This document shows positions 14,331 through 25,065 of a DNA stretch of 64,000 nt, piece by piece. Origin of the DNA: Mugil cephalus (taxonomy: Eukaryota > Chordata > Actinopteri > Mugiliformes > Mugilidae); NCBI RefSeq assembly GCF_022458985.1, contig NC_061786.1:1-64000 (forward strand), given 5' to 3'. The notes beneath the pieces were generated by a model that was not told the origin of the DNA, did no database searches, and saw only the letters and a list, made by a program, of their open reading frames with translations. Every line of letters begins with the position of its first letter. The first letter of the stretch is position 1. The position numbers were made by a program, and so were the translations under genes.

Positions 14331-15351
14331 TGGCCAACTAATAATCTTTTGTTTAGATAAAGTAGTTTTCTCCATTAGTAAAACTTAAAGGTTAGCGTTA
14401 TACCAACTAAGAATTTTACTCACTCAAAAAAGTAAGTTAGGGTTGTTAAGTTAACATTTCAAGTTAAGGTTAATAACATTTAAAATTGCATTTCACAGAA
14501 TACAAAACAAGTTTAAAGTTTACTTCATACTTTATTGAAATAATTGGAAATTGTTCCATTTAACAATTTAACAGTAGCAGCAGAGAATTGCTGTCTTACT
14601 ACAGCAAAGTGCAGAACAAGTAGCTCCATAACAATAATAACTTCCAAGTGTTATTGACCTATGATCAAATACATTCGAAACATTTTTACCATTTCATATA
14701 CAAGTCATTGAGCAGTGTATTACAATTGTAACAACAGCAACAACATTGCTGACATATCTCAAGTGGCTGTGTCAAACAGAAATACGCAAAACCTGTAAAA
14801 ACACCTGTGCAGTTCACAACACAACAGTTTATATAATATAAAAAAAACAATGTCACAATGTCAGCATACAATTTAACATTGTAAATTGGGCAGAATTATC
14901 CAACTGAATAAAACACCCATAAAAACAAAACAAAAAAGTTTGCCATGCATGTCTGCATGTAGACAAAAGCAACATAGAGTGATGCTTCTACCATTTTTTT
15001 CCCCTTTGGTTATTAGCCTCTCGACCCTGATCCAGACAAGAGGATAACATTTTTTAATTTAATTAGCTTCACTCTAATGAACGGTAGTAAATGGGATTCA
15101 TTCTGCTTAGTCATCTGATAAACTTTCCAGTGGTGTACACAATTATTCCGTACCCTACCGTGCGTTTGTTTCTTGTTAATGCACACACAGTCCAAGCGAT
15201 TATATCTATCCTCTTGTCTGGATAGATATGTTGAGCCTCCTATTGTACTCACCAAGCATGTCCTGAAGAAGTTCTCTGAATCCTCGCGAAGAAACAGGGT
15301 TAGACCTTGCAGGGATGTGCTCCTTCTGTGTAGTCCAATGTCAGATGTTTG
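14331..15351. other. No gene recognised
   Basis: AT-rich sequence with a run of short frames on the minus strand. Near 15020-15060 and 15205-15235 there is a short inverted repeat (CCAGACAAGAGGATA / TATCCTCTTGTCTGG) about 170 bp apart. It could be the ends of a tiny element, but no target duplication is visible. Confidence 0.35.
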
Positions 15352-18310
15352 AAACCCCCCGCCAAAAAAAAGAAACTACTTCTCAGAGAAGTGACCAACG
15401 CTGTATTATTACATAAGTTGCTATTACGGCCGTGAGGGTTGGCCGTATGTCTCTCCCCTCTTGATGTGTGTGTGCATGCACTGGTGTGTCTGTTTCTATC
15501 TTGCGCTAGGTGTATTGTGGAGAGTCTCCAGTGGGCGTGTCTCCAGAGAGCGTGTCCGACCTGATCAGCTTAAGTGTATAGTGTATTAGGGTTGGGATAG
15601 AAAATCAACTCACATAAGTATCAGGATTTTTTGTTTTACGATTTTTAAATTGATTTTTTTGTTCAAAATTGCCCCCCCCCCCCCCTCCCCAAATTTAAAG
15701 GCTTCATTTTAGTTTGTTCATGACCCTAAGTGGGAAAAAGTTACCACTTTTGTCCAGTGCAGGGTGAAATGTGTGTGTGTGTGTGTGTGTGCATGAGGTG
15801 TAAGTGAACGAGCGAGCGGGCGGAGAGTGAGTGTGCATGTACACACTCACTCCAGGGTCCAGGGTATACGCCCCATCGTCCCGGTTGATAGTTTTGTGTG
15901 CTCGCTTCCTGATTTCTATGGCCTCCAATTTCTCCTGCAGTGATCTGTGATTGCTCCTGATTTCCCCGCTGTCTCCTGTTTCGCATTCTTTTTTGTGTTC
16001 ATTTCTCCATGTGTAGAATGATCTTCCAGTTTTCTCCAATGTATGTTTTTGGCATGTTTATGTTTTGCACGATATTTCATAGATGATGTTGCATTTTTGT
16101 CCAGTTCTATTTGTCTTTTGGGTGTACTATGAGTTAACAGAGTTTTTTGTGTGGTTTTATTGCTGCGTTGATGTGATGTTTTTTCATGATGTGTTGTATT
16201 GCTTCCGTTATCCCCGGATGTATGGTATGCATATGGTGTCTTTGTATTGGTCCTCTGTTTTCTGAGTGTGTTTCTTCGTTCTCTCTTTTTGTTTATTGTA
16301 TTGTATTATATTGACAAAGTGTGAGTGTGTGTTCTATGTGTCTTTCCTCTTCCTGTCTGTCTTTATTCTTCATCCATGATGATGTTGGCCTGTTGATAGA
16401 GTGTTCTGACGACTGAGTGATTGTGTGCTGTGGGATGTTCTGATGTCCAGAGGAGGTACTGGTCTGTGTGAGTGGGTTTTCTGTAAACAGTGATTTTTTG
16501 ACGCCGTCTTCTTTGTGGTGGATGTTCAGATCGAGGAACGACATGGTCCGGTTGTGTTCTTCTTCGTGCGTGAATTTTATGTTTCCAGTGTTGTCCATAG
16601 TGTGGATATTGTGTGTGTCTGACTTTTATTTTTTTTCCAAGATGGCGTCCACGTATCTTTTCCACAGTGTGGGTTTACAGTGTGTGGATGCTGTGTAGAT
16701 GGTTTTTGATTCCAGGTCCTCCATGAAAAAACTGCTCATTGTTGCTGATAGTGGATCTCCCATTGCGAAACGTTCTGTCTGTCTGTATATGATTCCTTTA
16801 AACTGAAAATAAGTGGATTTAGCAACAAAATGTAAGAGTGTGGAAATATCTTCAACTGTCAGGTTTGTGTGTTTTTTGAGGGTTTCGGTGTTCCTTGAGT
16901 CGTTCCTGTACGATGTGTAATGTGACGTCAACTGGGGTTTTGTGACTAGCGATAACACGTCGTGTGATATGAATATTTCATCTTTTTCTACTCTTATGCT
17001 GTTGAGTTCTTGTGCCAGTTGTTTTTTGTTTTGTTGTTTTTTTTTGCAACATTGCAAAAACTCAAAACAACTTCTGTTGTACTGAGGATGGGTTTGATGA
17101 TTTCAATCAGTGCTTTGGGGAGGTTGTATGTTACTGATCTGATACTGTCAACTATTGGGCGGAGAGGGGTGTCTTTTTTGTGAATTTTGTTGTCCCGTAT
17201 ATCTGGGGGTGATGTTGGCTGTGGGTATCAGGTGTTCATATGCGTCCCGTGTTATTTTGTTACTTTGTAGTAAAGGTTTTAGTAATGATGTCAGGGTCCT
17301 TTTCTTTTCTTCCGTGGGGTTCTTTTTCAGTATTTCGTAGGTGTTCCTGTCCCCTAACATGGATTCCATCTGTTTTTCATATGTTTGTGTGTCCATGATG
17401 ACTGTTGTTCTTCATTTATCGGCCGGCAGGATGGTAATGCTTTTGTCTCCTTTTAACGATTTAATTGCGTTTTGTTCTTCCTGTGTGATGTTGCTTGGTG
17501 GAAGTTTGGCTGATTTTAAAATTCCTGATATTGCATTTCGGAGTTCTGCATTTTGTCCCTGATCTTGACATTTATGGCATGCTAATTCTGTAGCTAGGAT
17601 GTATTGTTCGTGTGGTATTTTGGAGGGTGTAATGGTGAAATGTAGCCCTCTTGCTAGCACCCTTTTTTTCTGTTTCGGTGAGGGTGTGTTTGGACAGGTT
17701 CCGTACCCATTTTTCATTGGTTTTTGTAGTTTGTTTGTCTCTGCTTTTTCTTTCTATTAGTTTGTTTAATTTCTTGATGTGGCGTTGTTTGGTAATGGAA
17801 AATTCCTGTTTGTATATGTATTTTAAGTGTGCGTTTTATTTCCTCTTCCATGTTGTGGTCCAGCGTGCAATGTTCTTTGAAACCGTCCGTTTCTTTTTTT
17901 ATTTGCATGTTGATTTTGTCTATTTTGTTGGCTGTTGTTCTAATCCATTCTATGATAAGAGACTTTTTGCTTTGTTGATGATGTTTTCTGCATTTTATGG
18001 CTTTTTGTGTTGAGGCTTGCCGGTGTTACTTCCTCATCTTTGAAAGCGGAGTTTGAATCTCAGGTGATTTTTTTGGGGTGCCCACTTTTTTTCCAGTTTC
18101 TCTAGACGGCGGAATGTTTTGACACAATCAGTTCCAAAACTTCCACGTAATAGAATAATGAGGTTCATTATGTCTTATTTTAGATATATGTTTACGATTT
18201 TCTTATCTTCCAACATAACACAGAACTTGCACTGCATATATGACCCAAAATGAAAATTAGCACGAAACAACAATTAGTTGGTTAATGTTTTAACCAGAAC
18301 ACATGAAAAA
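15352..18310 (-). mobile_element. Penelope-like retroelement, almost full length but decayed
   Basis: Minus strand, 5' to 3'. A lysine-rich N-terminal region lies at 17714-17908, followed by a conserved N-terminal RT block (KSLKGDKSITILPADK) at 17412-17717. A further stretch at 17148-17396 includes LKPLLQSNKITRDAYEHLIP. Palm and fingers at 16626-17057 contain GIIYRQTERFAMGDPLSATM, ending KRYVDAILEKK, where the second catalytic Asp of YVDD is Ala. The linker is at 16293-16665. A GIY-YIG endonuclease is read from about 16110 to 15900 (EKTGRSFYTWRNEHKKECE). Several frameshifts and the lost Asp make it inactive. A (GT)n run at 15772-15790 interrupts the 3' part. Confidence 0.88.
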
Positions 18311-19036
18311 ATCCAATTTTAAAGCTGATATAACAATGAGTGTACTCATCAGGAAAAGGAGCTCAGCACATCCACATTAGTCTAGAAATGTTAGTAAATG
18401 TAGCCCATTTTACATTGTTTTGCTCAGGATTAAAGAGGACAGTGTTTTTTTTAAATTTTTTAATATATATATGTATCATTAATTTAATTCTCATCCTTTG
18501 CCTTGTTTTTCATTCATGAATTCATATTTCACATGATTGGTTGTGCCACAACCAAGCACTTGATTTCACAGAGCCAGGTAAAATACTCGTCTGTTTTACT
18601 TGGCTGCTAATTCAGAGTTATGATTGATTAAATGCGGTGACGCTTCATTTCTCTCGTCAGATTACACATACTGTATCTACTCTTTATTATGTCGATGAAT
18701 GAAGTTAACCCAAAGATAGTATATCGAACCAAGAGTCACACCTCTTTTTCAATATAAATTTAATACAACTTTTGACCACAAACAGCAAAGATAAAACATA
18801 CAGTTTCGTGTGGGGATTTTTTTTTCTCTACTCTTCGGGGCTAGCTCACCGAGTTTTCGCACAGTGATGAGACACATATCTTTGTAATCAGCAGAGTCTA
18901 TGCTTTCAGGGGACACCTTGTTTGTGTGGTTTGGTTGAAGTGGTGAAATTAACAGAAGCACTGAAGTGGACATACGTGGTTTTCGTTTTTGTTACATGCC
19001 CATACATGCTTGGGGATTGAACTGTGTTTCGTGTTT

Positions 19037-19150
19037 TCAGTCAGAGCGACACTGTTCCTCTGTGGGTGCACAAACGAGAAGGTTGTCCACGCACTGAATG
19101 AGAGCAAAGCCCTTTGTTAGAAAGAACACATGACTTGAAAGAGTGCTCTA
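19037..19150 (-). pseudogene. ERV reverse transcriptase fragment, shortened copy
   Basis: Counterpart of 1955-2232 in the duplicated block, deleted for the region after TEEQC. Only the codons around the degenerate active site remain. Confidence 0.6.
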
Positions 19151-19394
19151 ATCTTACAGAGATTTTTTTTTTTTTTCATAAGTTATTAAACTATCTTTCC
19201 AGGCTATGTGAGAACTAGTGGAATGCCAAATTCTTCCCGTCTTTCGAACTCCCTGCTTTGAACTACATGACTGTGAATTATACCATGGAGCTACCCTCCT
19301 CCGATTTATCACCTTTTCAGAGGAGCAATTCCATTTAAAGTTGTACTGAGTGATGCTGTCGTACTATCAACAAAATAATCTTTTTGTGTTGGAC

Positions 19395-19830
19395 TTAGAT
19401 TGTGGTTGCTGGCATCCACATAAGGCACTGAGGAAATGTCTTTCTAATTTCAGTGTAATCCCATATTGTGAATTCAAATGTAACAAGGAAATTATCAGAC
19501 AAAGAAGAGTTATGAGAATATATTGTCAGACCTTCAGTTTCTATGCCGTAAGTTAGAACAAGATCTGAGGTGCGATTGAAACAGTGACTTGATCCATTTA
19601 CATTCTGAGAAAAGCCAATTGAATCTAATAATGACATATATGAAGAGCTAAGACTGTCACTGCTAACATCAGTATGGATGTTAAAGTCATCTACTATGAT
19701 GACTTTATCTGTTCTAAGCACTAAATCACGTAAAAACTCATAGTAGCTATGACTGGGTGGCGTGGACTCATTTAAACTGACATATTCATCATCCTGCAGC
19801 CACGTTTCAGTCAAACTAAATAGATCAATC
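19395..19830 (-). mobile_element. LINE endonuclease fragment, second copy
   Basis: Minus-strand frame with MTETWLQDDEYVSLNESTPP and VDDFNIHTDVSSDS, nearly identical to 2533-2922 in the first block. It is followed at about 19200-19390 by the remains of the APLK linker. Confidence 0.75.
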
Positions 19831-20135
19831 TGATGAGTAGTTCAAAGCAGGCAGTTCGAAATATGGTAGGAATTTGGCATTCCACTAAATCTGAAGAAGC
19901 TCACATAGCCTGAGAAGATAGTTTATTAACTTATATATATATAAAGAAAAGAAAAAAAAACTCTGTAAGAGTAGAAGAGCATTTTAAGGGTGTCTTGTCT
20001 GGAGTGCTGAATATCTGAGCTAAGCTACATCTGCTGTCGTGGTTTCATTAACCAGCCCAGTCTTCATGGCCTGGAGTGCTGTGTATCAGACATGTGGAGC
20101 TCCATAAACTACATGTGCCTCAGTCTTCATGGCCT

Positions 20136-20652
20136 CCTCTGCTTCTGAATATCAATATTTTCTACCAGCTCAAAAGAAATGAGCCCACCATGGAATCATT
20201 TTTTCATGGTTTTTATGAATACCAACTGAATGACAGCAGGCTCGTTGCCAGGCCTACACATGGGATGACCAGCAGCCTCTTTCTCTATGAGGCACTGGAG
20301 ATTGTATGTTTTGTATGCTTATATGCTGACGGACATATCAGGATGATAGTGAGCTTCTCTGAGGCTTAGCAGAATGATATGATGCCGAAATACCGGAGAA
20401 CATCTCCATATTATATAGATAGATAGATAACCCAGGCACTTGACATGTCCACAGGGGGCACCGGCGCCTCCCCCTGGACTTCCTGGACACGCCCATGACA
20501 CCTCCCACCCACAGACCCAGCCAACCAAGCCAAGTGTCCGAGCCAAAAAAGTGCTCCCAGAAACCACTACAGTCGACTCCAAATGGCCTGAAACACGCTC
20601 CTAAACGCTTTCCCTGGGCCATTTTTTGGCATCCCACACTTAGCTCGGGGGG
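20136..20652. other. Transition into a GC-rich island, no gene recognised
   Basis: Ends with a short GATA run (20415-20431) and then a C-rich stretch (20440-20650) full of CCACCCACAGACCCAG-like words. Frames here are long only because GC-rich sequence has few stops. Confidence 0.35.
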
Positions 20653-20979
20653 GATGGATGCCGCTGGAGCGTCGGGCCCATACCCGGCCGTCGCTGGCAA
20701 TGGGAGCCGTGAGGGCTAGGCCACGACAAGTAGGAGGGCCGCTGCGGTGAGCACGGAAGCCTAGGGCGCGAGCCCGGGTGGAGCCGCCGTGGGTGCATAT
20801 CTTTGGTGGTAGTAGCAAATATTCAAAGGAGAACTTTCAAAGCCGAAGTGGAGAAGGGTTCCACGTGAACAGCAGTTGAACATGGGTCAGTCGGTCCTAA
20901 AGAATGGGCGAACGCTGTTCGGAAGCGCGGGGTGATGGCCTACGTCGCCTCCGGACGATCGATAGGTAGTCGGGTTCAG
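20653..20979 (+). rRNA. 28S rRNA gene fragment (pseudogene)
   Basis: The plus strand follows the conserved core of vertebrate 28S rRNA for about 330 bases. It includes GGAGCGTCGGGCCCATACCC, then AAGTAGGAGGGCCGCTGCGG, AGCCTAGGGCGCGAGCCCGG, TGGTGGTAGTAGCAAATATT, AGTGGAGAAGGGTTCCACGT, and ending near GTAGTCGGGTTCAG. Substitutions at invariant positions and small deletions (for example in the divergent stretch after CCGTCGCTGGCA) show it is not a working gene. No 18S or 5.8S sequence is nearby. It runs directly into the G-rich minisatellite. Confidence 0.88.
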
Positions 20980-20984
20980 CGCAA

Positions 20985-21545
20985 AGTTTCTGTGGCTGTG
21001 GCAGTGGCAGTGGGGCTTAGGCGAGGAGCCCCCCGGGGACCTGCTGGTGGAGCGGATTGAGGGTGGAGGACGGAGGTGAGGAGGCTGGAGCACCGTGGGA
21101 CTTTGCCACAGCGCTGTGAGGGAGGTTTGGAGTACTAGGGGAGCGAAGTTTCTGTGGCTGTGGCTATGCTGGGACAGTGTGGGGGCCCCGGGGACCTGCT
21201 GCTGGGGCGGATTGAGGCTGGAGGACGGAGGTGAGGAGGCTGGAGAGGCGTGGGACTTTGCCACAGCGCTGTGAGGGAGGTTTGGAGTACCAAGGGCGTG
21301 AAGATTCTGTGGCTTTGGCTATGCTGGGACAGTGTGGAGACCCTGGGGACCTGCTGGTGGGGCGGATTGAGGCTGGAGGACGGAGGTGAGGAGGCTGGAG
21401 AGGCATGAGACTTTCCCACAGAGCTGTGAGGGAGGTTTGGAGTACCAGGGGCGCGAAGTTTCTGTGGCTGTGGCTATGCTGGGACAGTGTGGGGGTGCTT
21501 AAGTGTGGGGGCCCCGGGGCCTGCTGGTAGTTAGGGGTGCCTCTG
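20985..21545. repeat. G-rich minisatellite, about 155-160 bp unit
   Basis: The word TTCTGTGGCTGTGG or a close variant starts each unit at about 20988, 21149, 21308 and 21461. Each unit then has a GGGGACCTGCTG stretch, GGCGGATTGAGGCTGGAGGA, and GCTGTGAGGGAGGTTTGGAG. About 3.5 units are present. The plus strand is G-rich, so long Pro/Ser frames on the minus strand are composition artefacts. Confidence 0.9.
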
Positions 21546-21985
21546 CTGGAGCGGACTGAGGCTGGAGGGAGGCTGGAGGGCCCTGGAGGACGGAGGGACA
21601 TAGCCGCAGAGGAGTGAGGGAGGCTGGAGGGAGGGAGGGAGGGAGGGAGGCTGTAGCACGCAGGAACATAGCCGCGGAGCTGTGAGGGAGGCTGGCTGGA
21701 GGGAGGGAGGGTGAAGGATGGAGGGAGGCTGGCTGGAGGGAGGATGGAGGGAGGCTGGCTGGCTGGAGGGAGGGAGGCTGTAGCACGCAGGAACATAGCC
21801 GCGGAGGAGTGAGGGAGGCTGGAAGGAGGGAGGGAGGTAGGCTGGCTGGCTGGAGGGAGGCTGGAGCACGGAGGGACATAGCCACAGAGGTGTGAGGGAG
21901 GCTGGAGGGGGAGGGACATAGCCACAGAGCTGTGAGGGAGGCTGGAGGGAGGAGGAACATAGCCGTGGAGGTGTGGGGTCCCAGT
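21546..21985. repeat. Short-unit G-rich minisatellite
   Basis: Imperfect repeats built from GGAGGGAGGCTGGAGCACG and GGAACATAGCCGCGGAG words, about 55-65 bp apart. Many GGGAGGGAGGG runs make G-quadruplex formation plausible on the plus strand. Confidence 0.85.
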
Positions 21986-22392
21986 AAAGCTAAGCTCATG
22001 ACCTGTATTTTAATATATGATACCACAAAATCCCACCATGCTGGACTGATATAAGCAGCTTAAGAAGAGAACAACATTTAACATGTACCGGGTGCCACTA
22101 CAGATTTGACCTCAATGAACAGGCCACTCTGACCCCCCAGAATGTTTTATATGCACATATCTGGGGTCTTTCTAAAGCTAAGATCATGACCTTTATTTTA
22201 ATATATGATACAACAAAATCACAACATGCTGGACTGGTATAAGCAGAACAACATTTAACATGTACCGGGTGCCACTACAGATTTGACCTCAATGAACAGG
22301 CCACTCTCACCCCCCCAGAATGTTTTACATGCACATATCTGGGGTCTCTGTAAAGCTAAGATCATGACATTTATGTTAATATATGATACATA
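21986..22392. repeat. Tandem repeat, about 180 bp unit, 2.3 copies
   Basis: Each unit reads GTAAAGCTAAGATCATGACC, TTTTAATATATGATAC, CATGCTGGACTG, AACATGTACCGGGTGCCACT, TTTGACCTCAATGAACAGGC, and ends with an ATGCACATATCTGGGGTC stretch. The units start at about 21985, 22168 and 22350. The third is cut off where the PB1-like exon begins. Confidence 0.88.
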
Positions 22393-22394
22393 CA

Positions 22395-22682
22395 TACACT
22401 GTCATCTAACCACCCTGAAACAGGTTGAGATGTGGATGTGTCTGACTCATCTGTTAAGTAAATAACTTTAACAGTGCTCTTGTCTTTGATTTCTGAGATC
22501 TCTGTCAAGTTCACAAACTCATTGTCATATTCAATGTCTCTATATTGTAGTCTGAAACTACCAGACAAGCTGAATTGTCTTTTAATTTCTTCTTTGAGAG
22601 CCTCTACTGAATCAGGCAGAGTTAGTTTTGATGCGTTGTCCACTCCAAGTACAACTCTCAGTGATGCAGGATGCAGGAACAT
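22395..22682 (-). pseudogene. PB1-like exon of a SAMD3-like gene (fragment)
   Basis: Minus-strand frame of about 95 residues starting MFLHPASLRVVLGVDNASKL. It continues with DSVEALKEEIKRQF, FRLQYRDIEYDNEF, VNLTEISEIKDKSTVKV and a Ser/Thr tail. The pattern is that of a ubiquitin-fold/PB1-like domain at the N-terminus of fish SAMD3-like proteins. No SAM domain or C-terminal module follows within several kb on the same strand; the next related piece is the C-terminal exon at 8729-8977. No TATA box or upstream exon was found. It is probably an orphan exon. Confidence 0.55.
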
Positions 22683-22699
22683 AGTAAATACCAGTTACA

Positions 22700-23193
22700 T
22701 AATGTTACATTGAGCCACTCTGAGTCAACTGCACTGGACCTGTATATATTTTTACCAAAAGCAATTAATGGATGTAGGCTAAATTATGATTTTTTTTTGC
22801 AACTACATTTAAGCCACTGGCTTTGCATCTATCAAGTGAAACACAAAACAAACAAACACCTCTTTCATGGAATACAGGCCTCATAAAATTTACAACTTTA
22901 GTATATTCTAGGATTATCTATTATATTTTAAAATGTGATATGAAATTTCAAATATGTATTTTTAAACAGTGTTCAAGCCCACTAGAGCTCCTGCTTTCTG
23001 TTTAATATTTAGGGATGCAGTAAACAGGCAAAAAAGAAAATCATCTGGCTATTTAGGAATTCAAGAAATAACAGCTGGTATGGTATTTCACCAATTAATC
23101 GCTGGGCTGCAAATAGCTGCCTGGTTCTTAAACGCCCACCCGAATAACCGCCGGGCGATTATTTGCGTTATTTTTGCAGAAGTAAACAGTTGG
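22700..23193. other. No gene recognised
   Basis: AT-rich, short frames only. Around 23060-23160 there is a slightly CG-richer stretch (CGCCCACCCGAATAACCGCC) without a frame of note. Confidence 0.4.
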
Positions 23194-23298
23194 CACTTCC
23201 GTTTTCTGTCAAAATAAGAGAAGTAGCTAACGTTAGAAAAGGGTGTACGGTAATCTTAGATGACCGACTAACTCTTATTTTGACAAAAAACGGAAGTG
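23194..23298. repeat. Perfect-stem hairpin, 27 bp arms
   Basis: The arm at 23194-23220 (CACTTCCGTTTTCTGTCAAA...) is the reverse complement of 23272-23298 with 26 of 27 bases matching, around a 51-base loop. It could be a 105 bp miniature element or two abutting terminal repeats. Confidence 0.75.
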
Positions 23299-23361
23299 TG
23301 AGAACGACTCGCAGCGCGCGATTTTAACGCCCCACCTTCACACACCGGAGGACAGGTCAAC

Positions 23362-23490
23362 ATGGAGGAGAATAGAACGCAAATGGACATAAATGATAAC
23401 GTAAGAAGGAAGAAAAATAAAAAGTATGACGCTACGTTTAAGCTTGGAGTTGTGAAATACAACTGTCATCACAATAATGGCCTGGTGCAG
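23362..23490 (+). pseudogene. Possible N-terminal exon with pogo/CENP-B-like start
   Basis: A frame starting ATG at 23362 (MEENRTQMDINDNVRRKKNK) contains KKYDATFKLGVVKYN, similar to the K-x-Y-x-A-x-F-K-L-x-V-V-x-Y opening of helix-turn-helix domains in pogo-type transposases and their host descendants. It sits just after a CpG-containing stretch. Beyond residue 45 the match is lost in a T-rich run. The call rests on about 15 residues. Confidence 0.3.
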
Positions 23491-23892
23491 GTCTGTGTAA
23501 AATCAAATAAAGGCCTGCAGCGAATAGCTGTATGTTTTTTTTGTTTTTTGTTTTTTTTTGGTGAAATACGGTATGCAAGTTTTACACTTCACAGTGGCAC
23601 AAATATGTCAATGGCACACACCAAACTCATTTATTTGGAGAGAAAAAAATGTCTGGGGAAAAAAAACACACTTTCTCCTACCCAATATAACTTTAAAAGA
23701 TGTTTAACACAAAGCAGCATCTCCGATAAAAACACATTAGCCACATGCTCTTTTAAGCTAACGTTAGCAGTGACCGTTTTCCAAACTCTTTCAAAAAATA
23801 CGACCGAGGGGAATAAAAACTGAAAACACTTACTGTCGGTTGACACAACGTTCAGTTTCACACTGTATTTTCAAGGAAACGTTTGTACTTAC

Positions 23893-24235
23893 CAATCTTT
23901 TCGAGGAAGACGGCTTCATGGCATGAAATTGCAGGCCAGTGTGCTTGCTTTGCTCCGTGGTTACTGCGCATGTCTGAGGACACGTCTGCGCATGAGTGTA
24001 CGATTCAAGTGAGATGGTTGTGTTCGTTTTGATCTTCTGTGTTTTGTAACCTTTGTAGTATATTATCTTCTTGTTTTTCTCTTCTGTCCCTTTCCTGTGT
24101 TTGGGGTTTGTGAAGTGTGTAAATGCAAGATAAGACTTGTCAGCGGTGATCACTTCTTTCTTCAGCACATCAGTATACAACAATTTTGGCTTTACGAACT
24201 TAGACGCGTCTCGGCATCTGCTTTCAGTTCTGACG
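23893..24235 (-). other. Unrecognised exon-like frame with splice donor
   Basis: A minus-strand frame is open from about 24235 to a consensus donor (ATTG|GTAAGTAC, boundary 23893). It reads SRCRDASKFVKPKLLYTDV early, then a Lys/Thr-rich middle, and ends HAMKPSSSKRL. A TATA-like box lies upstream on the same strand. No ATG opens this frame at the 5' end; two short upstream ATG frames precede it. I do not recognise the protein. It could be the first exon of a domesticated or transposon gene. Confidence 0.35.
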
Positions 24236-24257
24236 AGCTGACTCCCGCATCAGCCGG

Positions 24258-24265
24258 CTTATATA
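24258..24265 (-). promoter_or_regulatory. TATA-like box
   Basis: On the minus strand the sequence reads CCTGTATATAAGCCGGCTGA, a good TATA box about 25-30 bases before the open exon-like frame at 23893-24235. Inferred from sequence alone. Confidence 0.4.
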
Positions 24266-24459
24266 CAGGGTGAGTTTTTCACAATATTGTGCGCTGGTTT
24301 GCTCGTTGGGACTGTACTGTGTTGATGTTGGGTCACACCGTTAAAGACTCTTTGTGGGGAGGTTGTTGTGCTGCTGATGGGAGTTATTCGTCGTTCTAAA
24401 GTTCTAAATTTGAGTTTGTATTCGCGTTGCTGGCAACGCAAAAGGGGGGAAAGGACGAT

Positions 24460-25065
24460 ATAGATTTAAAGGAAATAAGATAAGAAAAATAGAAGTTAGG
24501 ATTAAGGAATAAAAGGAAATAAGAGTAGGCCTACAAATAGAGAAAAAGTGAAGAAGAGAATAGAAAAGGAATAGAAGAAATAAGAGTAGAAAAGCCTAAT
24601 TAGTAACATGAGGCGCTAAACTCACATCGTGCAAAATTAAGTGGACGGGCCCTTTACCGCTGTAACTAGTAAGACACATGGTCTTTAGTTGCAGTTTGAA
24701 AATCGGCTTTATTGGCTTTAAAGGAATTGGCTTAAAGTAAAAATAGGATAAAAAGAGAGAGAGAGAGAGAGAACTCCTGGGCCCAGGGGGAATTTGGAAC
24801 ATTTCGATTTTTGTTTAAAAAAGAGGAAAATGGGAATAGAGGATATAAGAGTTAAATAGGAATAGAGAAAAAGGGGTTCTATAGCTTGAGGCTACTAGGG
24901 CAGGTCTAGGACCGCTAGAAAGAATCGCCTAAAAAAGAAAAGAGAAGAAAATAGGAATAAAGGTTAATAGAGAAATGGAAAATAGTAGTTAGTGAAAAGA
25001 AGTTAGTTAGAAGTTAGAGAGAAGTTAGAGGCCTAGTTATTTGGAAGAGAAATGTGTGATCACTT
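24460..25065 (+). other. Purine-rich tract
   Basis: About 600 bases that are strongly A+G on the plus strand, built from GGAATAGA, AGAAATAAGAGTAGA and AGTTAGAAGTTAGAG words. It includes an (AG)n run at 24755-24772. It precedes the ERV gag frame and may be part of its LTR or leader, but no LTR ends or primer-binding site could be recognised. Confidence 0.5.

Larger units (their letters stand above)
15352..20135. repeat. Direct duplicated block, copy B
   Basis: Second copy of the block at 1-3278, with the fuller Penelope-like element. The flank begins AAACCCCCCGCCAAAA as at position 1 and continues through the ERV and LINE scraps to about 20135. See copy A for the differences between copies. 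Confidence 0.85.

Noticed and set aside
15704-16039. His-Thr repeat protein
   Set aside because: The HTHTHT part is the (GT)n run within the Penelope remnant; only the upstream part is real endonuclease code.
21135-22026. Long Pro/Ser/Leu-rich minus-strand frames
   Set aside because: They are the antisense of G-rich minisatellites; the repeats have few stops in any frame and no domain is present.
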